Assembly (NCBI GenBank): GCA_016712105.1
Contig: JADJRU010000024.1
Span: 1-58,751, forward strand
From: Ahniella sp.
GTDB lineage: Bacteria; Pseudomonadota; Gammaproteobacteria; Xanthomonadales; Ahniellaceae
DNA: 58,751 nucleotides
Direction of reading: 5' to 3'
Part shown: positions 54,803 to 58,751 of the stretch, in pieces
Numbering within the stretch: the stretch's first letter is position 1
Layout of the letters: each line of letters starts with the position of its first letter
Translations under genes and position numbers: made by a program
Notes under the pieces: generated by a model
The model's input: only the letters and a program-made list of their open reading frames with translations
What the model was told of the DNA's origin: nothing
The model's database searches: none

Positions 54803-55885
54803 ATGATCACGAAGACCCGGCTGGATCCCGATTCCCTGGCGCGTTTCCAGGGCGAACTTGATGCCTTGCGCGTGGAAGTGCTCGGCAAGATCGGCGAGCA
54901 GGACGCACGACACATCCACCGCATGCGCCGGATTGCGCAGGGTTCGGCAATCGCCGGCCGCAGTTTGCTCATGTTCGGATTTGGCCCGATCAGCTGGATC
55001 ACCGGCGTGATCAGCCTCGCGCTGGCCAAGATCGTCGAAAACATGGAAATTGGCCACAACGTGATGCACGGCCAATACGACTGGATGAACGACGAGTCGC
55101 TGAATTCGCAGACGTACGAGTGGGACATCGTGTGTGATGGTGATCACTGGCGGCATTCACACAACGTCGAACATCACGACCACACCAACATCATCGGCAA
55201 GGACCATGACTACGGCTACGGCATGTTGCGCCTGAGCGACCAGCAGAAGTGGACACCATCAACCCTGCTGCAGCCGTTCTGGTACGCATTGCTGGCGCTG
55301 AATTTTCAGTGGGGCGTGGCGGTCCATGACATCAAGATCGGTCGCTTCGTGCTGGGCCGGATGAAGTTGCCGGAGTTCCGCGAGCGGATGCGGCCGTTCC
55401 TGCGCAAGGCCGGGCGTCAGTTGTTCAAGGACTACGTGTTGTTCCCGGCGCTCGCATTCTGGCAATGGCCTCGTGTGTTGCTCGGCAACCTGGTTGCCAA
55501 CGGCATCCGCAACCTCTGGACAAACGCGATCATCTTCTGCGGACACTTCACGGAAAACGTTCAGACCTATACCCGCAAGGAAGTCGAGAACGAGACACGG
55601 GGCGCGTGGTATCTGCGCCAGATCCACGGGTCCAGCAATCTGGAAGGCAGCCGTCTGTTCCATGTGTTGACCGGGCATCTGAGCCACCAGATCGAACATC
55701 ACCTGTTCCCGGATCTGCCGGCGCCCCGTTATGCCGAGATCGCCCCGAAGGTGCAGGAAATCTGCGCGAGATATGGTGTGCACTACAACACTGGCGGGTT
55801 CTGGAAACAGTACAGCGGCGTGATCGCAAGAATCTTCCGGTACGCGCTGCCGAGCCGTCGACGCGCTTTGGTGCCGGTGGCATAG
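54803..55885 (+). CDS. Membrane fatty acid (acyl-CoA/acyl-lipid) desaturase
   Basis: 360 aa. The three histidine boxes for the di-iron centre are present: HNVMHGQYDWMN (box 1, ~86), HWRHSHNVEHHDHTN (box 2, ~115) and HLSHQIEHHLFPDLPAPRY (box 3, ~295). Membrane segments flank the boxes (GPISWITGVISLALAKIVE, LLQPFWYALLALNFQWGVAV). It introduces a cis double bond in saturated acyl chains, adjusting membrane fluidity. Co-transcribed with the reductase and presumably repressed by the divergent TetR protein when unsaturated acyl-CoA is plentiful. Confidence 0.95.
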   Translation: MITKTRLDPDSLARFQGELDALRVEVLGKIGEQDARHIHRMRRIAQGSAIAGRSLLMFGFGPISWITGVISLALAKIVENMEIGHNVMHGQYDWMNDESLNSQTYEWDIVCDGDHWRHSHNVEHHDHTNIIGKDHDYGYGMLRLSDQQKWTPSTLLQPFWYALLALNFQWGVAVHDIKIGRFVLGRMKLPEFRERMRPFLRKAGRQLFKDYVLFPALAFWQWPRVLLGNLVANGIRNLWTNAIIFCGHFTENVQTYTRKEVENETRGAWYLRQIHGSSNLEGSRLFHVLTGHLSHQIEHHLFPDLPAPRYAEIAPKVQEICARYGVHYNTGGFWKQYSGVIARIFRYALPSRRRALVPVA

Positions 55886-55972
55886 AGATCAAGGTGTGCA
55901 GGGGTCCTGATCGCACCGTTAGGTGGTACTTGTCCGCGCGTCAGGCTGGATGGCACACACACCCAAGAATCG

Positions 55973-56152
55973 ACCCTTCTCCCGTGAAACGGGAGAAGGT
56001 GGCCGAAGGCCGGATGAGGGAAAGTCTGGCGCGAAGGTGCTGCCGGAGACCTTCGCCGATAGCCGGATGACCGATTGGCGACGGATTTGGCCTGTCGCCA
56101 GATTGCCCTCATCTGCCTGTCGGCATCTTCTCCCGCAAGCGGGAGAAGAATC
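55973..56152. repeat. Inverted REP/BIME-like repeat between the desaturase and cysJ
   Basis: The left arm starts CTTCTCCCGTGAAACGGGAG and runs through GGCCGAAGGCCGGATGAGGG; the right arm, read on the other strand, starts CTTCTCCCGCTTGCGGGAG and runs through CAGATGAGGGC. Each arm (~43 bases) has its own small hairpin; the whole could fold into a ~170-base stem. Such ggagaag palindromes are abundant in xanthomonad genomes. The remaining part of 55886-56284 shows no gene. Confidence 0.8.
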
Positions 56153-56284
56153 GTTTCGATATCTTCAACTGCAAACCGCACACCAACGCCGTCCTTGAGA
56201 TCAGAAACTCAAGTCATGTTTGGTGAGAGCGGCTTCAGACGCGTTTTTTTGGGGGGCCTCGCGCGAGATGACGTTCTCGACGAT

Positions 56285-58054
56285 TCAGTAGACATCCCGC
56301 GCATACCGGCCCTCAGTCAACCACGCGTTCACCTGTGCAGCTGCCACTTCGGCGTCCAGACGCCCTTCTGCAGACACCACATCAATCAGGGCCTGATGCA
56401 CGTCCGGTGCCATTCGGGTGGCATCACCGCACACATAGAGCTGGGCGCCGTGGCTGAGCCAATCATGGACGTCACGTGCCTCGGAACGCAGGCGGTGCTG
56501 CACGTAGACCTTTTCCGACTGGTCGCGTGAGAACGCCACGTCGAGTTTGAGCTGGCCTGCCTTGCGGGCATCCAGCCATTCGGATTGGTAGAGGAAGTCC
56601 TCGCGCAGCCTCGGGGCACCGAAGAACAACCAATTGCGTCCCTTGCCACCTTGCGCCAGGCGATGCTGCAGAAAGCCGCGGAACGGGGCGACACCGGTGC
56701 CGGGGCCGATCATGATGATGTCGCGATCGGGGTCTGCGGGCAGGCGGAATCGCGGATTCGGTTCAATGAACACTTGCACGGAGTCGCCCGGCGAACGGTC
56801 GCCGAGGAAACTGGAGGCAACACCTTCCGAATCCACAGCCACGGTCAGGTGCACTTCGTCACCGACCGCTTCCCGGCTCGATGCAATCGAGTACAGCCGC
56901 GGCGTCAGCGGGCGCAGCAAATCGACCAACTGCTGTGCGTCGGGTTTGCCTGGAAATTGCCGAAGCAGCGCCAAGGGTGATGTGTGACGCAGGATCTCGG
57001 TCAGCCGTGTCGGCTCGGCGAGCAGCGCTTTCAGATCCGTGAACCCACCTTGTTCTGCCAGCCACGCCAGCAGCGGGCGTGCCAGCCGGGTGAGTTCGCG
57101 CTGCGTGCGCAGCGCTTCGGTCAAAGTCAGCGAACGATCGCCAATCTGAACGGCAGTACTGCCATCCAGTTCGAATTGTTCGAGCCAGGCCCCGACTCGC
57201 GATTCGCTGTTTGACGAGATCACTCCCAGCGCATCACCTGGCTGATACGACAAACCACTGTCAGCCAGCGAGAGTTCCAGGTGACGCACATCGCGCCAGC
57301 CGTCGGACGTGGTCAACCGCTGATTCGTCAGCAGCTCGGCAGCAAAAGGGCGCTCGCGGTCGAAAACCGGGGTCGGCGGCGTGTTGACCACCACCCGCAG
57401 CGACGGCGTTCCAGCGCCCAGCACACGCCGTGCCTCGTCGAGCCCGCGGCTGCGCCACTGCGCGGCACCACTTTCGAAATCCAGATCCAGTTCGGTCAGT
57501 GCCTGGGCACGCTCGGCACCCAGTTCGGCGAGGCGGCGATCCAGCACCCGGCCGCTTTCACAGAACTTGGGGTAACTCGAATCACCCAGCGCCAGTACGG
57601 CAAAACGAAGGCCGGGCAGTTTGGGCGCCTTGTGGCCCAGAAGAAAATCGAACAGCCCGCGTGCGGCGTCCGGCGGTTCACCGTCACCATGGGTGCTGGC
57701 GACCAGATACAACAGTCGCTCGGTTGCCAGTTCGCGCTGCGGATACGACTCGGCGGCAAACAGACGAACCGCCAGGCCCTGCGACTCGGCATCCTGCTTG
57801 AGCTTTTCGGCAATCCTTCTGGCGTTGCCGGTCTGGCTGGCAAACACGATCGTCAACCGCGAACGGATTTCCGCAACGGGTGGCTGGGCAACGGGAAGAC
57901 CGGGCTGCAGTGCGGCTGCCCGGCCGGCGAAATAGCCGGACAGCCAGGTGAGGCCGGGGCCGTCCAGGCCCTGGCTCAGGCGATCCAGTGCGACCAGGAT
58001 GTCCTGGCTCAAAGGATGCGGCGAAAGGGGCGGGGGCAGGGGCTGTGCGCTCAT
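56285..58054 (-). CDS. cysJ: Sulfite reductase (NADPH) flavoprotein, alpha subunit
   Basis: 589 aa. CysJ passes electrons from NADPH via FAD and FMN to the CysI hemoprotein, which reduces sulfite to sulfide for cysteine synthesis. Flavodoxin domain ~65-205 (IVFASQTGNARRIAEKLKQD, VASTHGDGEPPDAARGLFDF, VLALGDSSYPKFCESG), FAD domain with PRLYSIASSREAVGDEVHL, NADPH domain with IMIGPGTGVAPFRGFLQHRL, FFGAPRLREDFLY and YVCGDATRMAPDVH, ending RYARDVY as usual. Slightly shorter than E. coli CysJ (599). cysI is not in this window on the downstream side; it could lie elsewhere. Confidence 0.96.
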   Translation of the reverse strand: MSAQPLPPPLSPHPLSQDILVALDRLSQGLDGPGLTWLSGYFAGRAAALQPGLPVAQPPVAEIRSRLTIVFASQTGNARRIAEKLKQDAESQGLAVRLFAAESYPQRELATERLLYLVASTHGDGEPPDAARGLFDFLLGHKAPKLPGLRFAVLALGDSSYPKFCESGRVLDRRLAELGAERAQALTELDLDFESGAAQWRSRGLDEARRVLGAGTPSLRVVVNTPPTPVFDRERPFAAELLTNQRLTTSDGWRDVRHLELSLADSGLSYQPGDALGVISSNSESRVGAWLEQFELDGSTAVQIGDRSLTLTEALRTQRELTRLARPLLAWLAEQGGFTDLKALLAEPTRLTEILRHTSPLALLRQFPGKPDAQQLVDLLRPLTPRLYSIASSREAVGDEVHLTVAVDSEGVASSFLGDRSPGDSVQVFIEPNPRFRLPADPDRDIIMIGPGTGVAPFRGFLQHRLAQGGKGRNWLFFGAPRLREDFLYQSEWLDARKAGQLKLDVAFSRDQSEKVYVQHRLRSEARDVHDWLSHGAQLYVCGDATRMAPDVHQALIDVVSAEGRLDAEVAAAQVNAWLTEGRYARDVY

Positions 58055-58147
58055 CGTAACCTCGGACTAGGACACCAAAACTAGGTGACCTCGTCGGGCA
58101 ACGGAAAGGAACAGCGCGCATGGCGATATAACGCCCGGCTATGGCGA

Positions 58148-58751
58148 TCAGCGTTGGGGCAGTTGAGAACCAAGCAATGTCTGGGCAAAACGAAGTGCCG
58201 AACCTTCCGCGTACTCGAAGAACAGCGAGGGTTCGGTCAACTCGAGCTCGAGCAGGCAAGGAAGGCCCTGTTCATCACGGAGCAGGTCGATGCGGGCGTA
58301 GGGCAGCGGCAACATGCCGGAAAGTTCGGGGACTTGCGCCATGGCCGTCAGCACCTGGCTCGCCAAAGCGCGTTCGGTGTCGTCCGGCGTTCGGGCACTG
58401 ATGTCCTCGGTCGCAAACAACAATTCGGTCGGCGCACTCTGCGGACGCAGCAAGGGGCCCTTGCGGATGGCATGGCTGTAGTCGCCGTTGAAATACAGCA
58501 GCGCGGTTTCGCCCTGGTCGTCCACCCGGTCGAGATAAGGCTGGAGCAACACACTTCGACCCGCATCCAGCAAACGTGCGATATGCGCGACCGCAGTGGC
58601 CTGCTGAGCATCGGCATACCGTGCGGCATCCCGGGAACCGGCGCCAACACAAGGTTTCACGACATATTCGGCCGATGGATACCGGGCGCGAAACGCCGCG
58701 AGTCGTTCAGTTGCCGATTCACCCGGTTCGACATAAAACGAGGGCACGATC
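58148..58751 (-). CDS. ATP-grasp protein, C-terminal part (cut by the window edge)
   Basis: The frame is open to base 58751, so the N-terminus is missing. The visible ~200 residues are the second half of an ATP-grasp fold: VVKPCVGAGSRDAARY (ATP-binding loop), VLLQPYLDRVDDQGETALLY with the glycine/acidic lid, GDYSHAIRKGPLL, YARIDLLRDEQGLPCLLELE and LTEPSLFFEY, with the E...LE.N-like metal-binding acidic residues. Resembles RimK/glutathione-synthetase-like ligases annotated as hypothetical in gammaproteobacteria. Substrate unknown. Confidence 0.88.
   Translation of the reverse strand, partial: IVPSFYVEPGESATERLAAFRARYPSAEYVVKPCVGAGSRDAARYADAQQATAVAHIARLLDAGRSVLLQPYLDRVDDQGETALLYFNGDYSHAIRKGPLLRPQSAPTELLFATEDISARTPDDTERALASQVLTAMAQVPELSGMLPLPYARIDLLRDEQGLPCLLELELTEPSLFFEYAEGSALRFAQTLLGSQLPQR

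Noticed and set aside
1..58751. tRNA, rRNA or CRISPR array
   Set aside because: Reading through both strands by eye gave no tRNA arm set, no rRNA signature and no regularly spaced direct repeats. A weak tRNA-like element could still be missed without a covariance search.

Overview
The window reads as a high-GC gammaproteobacterial chromosome, most likely Lysobacterales (Xanthomonadales), perhaps a Rhodanobacteraceae relative. This is inference from gene content: sucD and glyA housekeeping genes, ECF sigma/Ser-Thr kinase pairs, a FabR/DesT-like regulator beside a desaturase operon, a Bpt/TesB operon, and secreted proteins carrying an FRDSFE tail. No tRNA, rRNA or CRISPR was seen.

Layout. 1-3272: end of sucD, a cupin-DUF2867 protein and glyA. 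3290-5083: a hipBA toxin-antitoxin module with frameshifted hipA. 5087-8026: a graveyard of small cassette-like genes (secreted-protein remnant, 2OG-Fe(II) oxygenase remnant, DUF4287 remnant, intact VOC gene, intact macro-domain gene, broken DUF6547 gene), with a ~150-bp imperfect repeat behind each intact gene. 8158-20425: a serine hydrolase, then a collinear run lemA - M48 protease - ECF sigma 1 - kinase/TPR 1 - ECF sigma 2 - kinase/TPR 2, followed by small exported proteins, a CPAC thioredoxin-fold protein and a DUF4239 protein. 20450-26663 (minus): an ELWxxDGT-repeat protein, a large secreted carbohydrate-active-like protein, and the fossil of a zinc-ribbon kinase whose catalytic domain has been deleted.

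26802-43631: a TrhA/hemolysin III protein, a CheY-like protein, a propeller-GGDEF diguanylate cyclase, the tesB-DUF2007-like-bpt operon, an SRPBCC protein, msrB, a four-gene Gld-type ABC exporter, an SRPBCC/GyrI-like protein, a NarL-type two-component pair, and a GNAT gene overlapping a putative zinc peptidase gene. 43666-51045 is an accessory island: an IS30 element, a tandem repeat carrying copies of its terminal repeat, a truncated dehydrogenase copy, a large RHS/YD-repeat gene ending in a metzincin-like toxin tail, and a lipoprotein that could be its immunity partner. 51046-58751: the intact dehydrogenase, xerD, the regulator/ferredoxin reductase/desaturase unit with a palindromic operator, an inverted REP-type repeat, cysJ, and an ATP-grasp gene cut by the window edge.

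Many long genes are split by apparent single-base deletions, several in short homopolymers (hipA, both kinases, the ELWxxDGT protein, three places in the RHS gene). Restoring one base at each makes full-length proteins of normal family size, so sequencing or assembly error must be considered before calling these genes dead.
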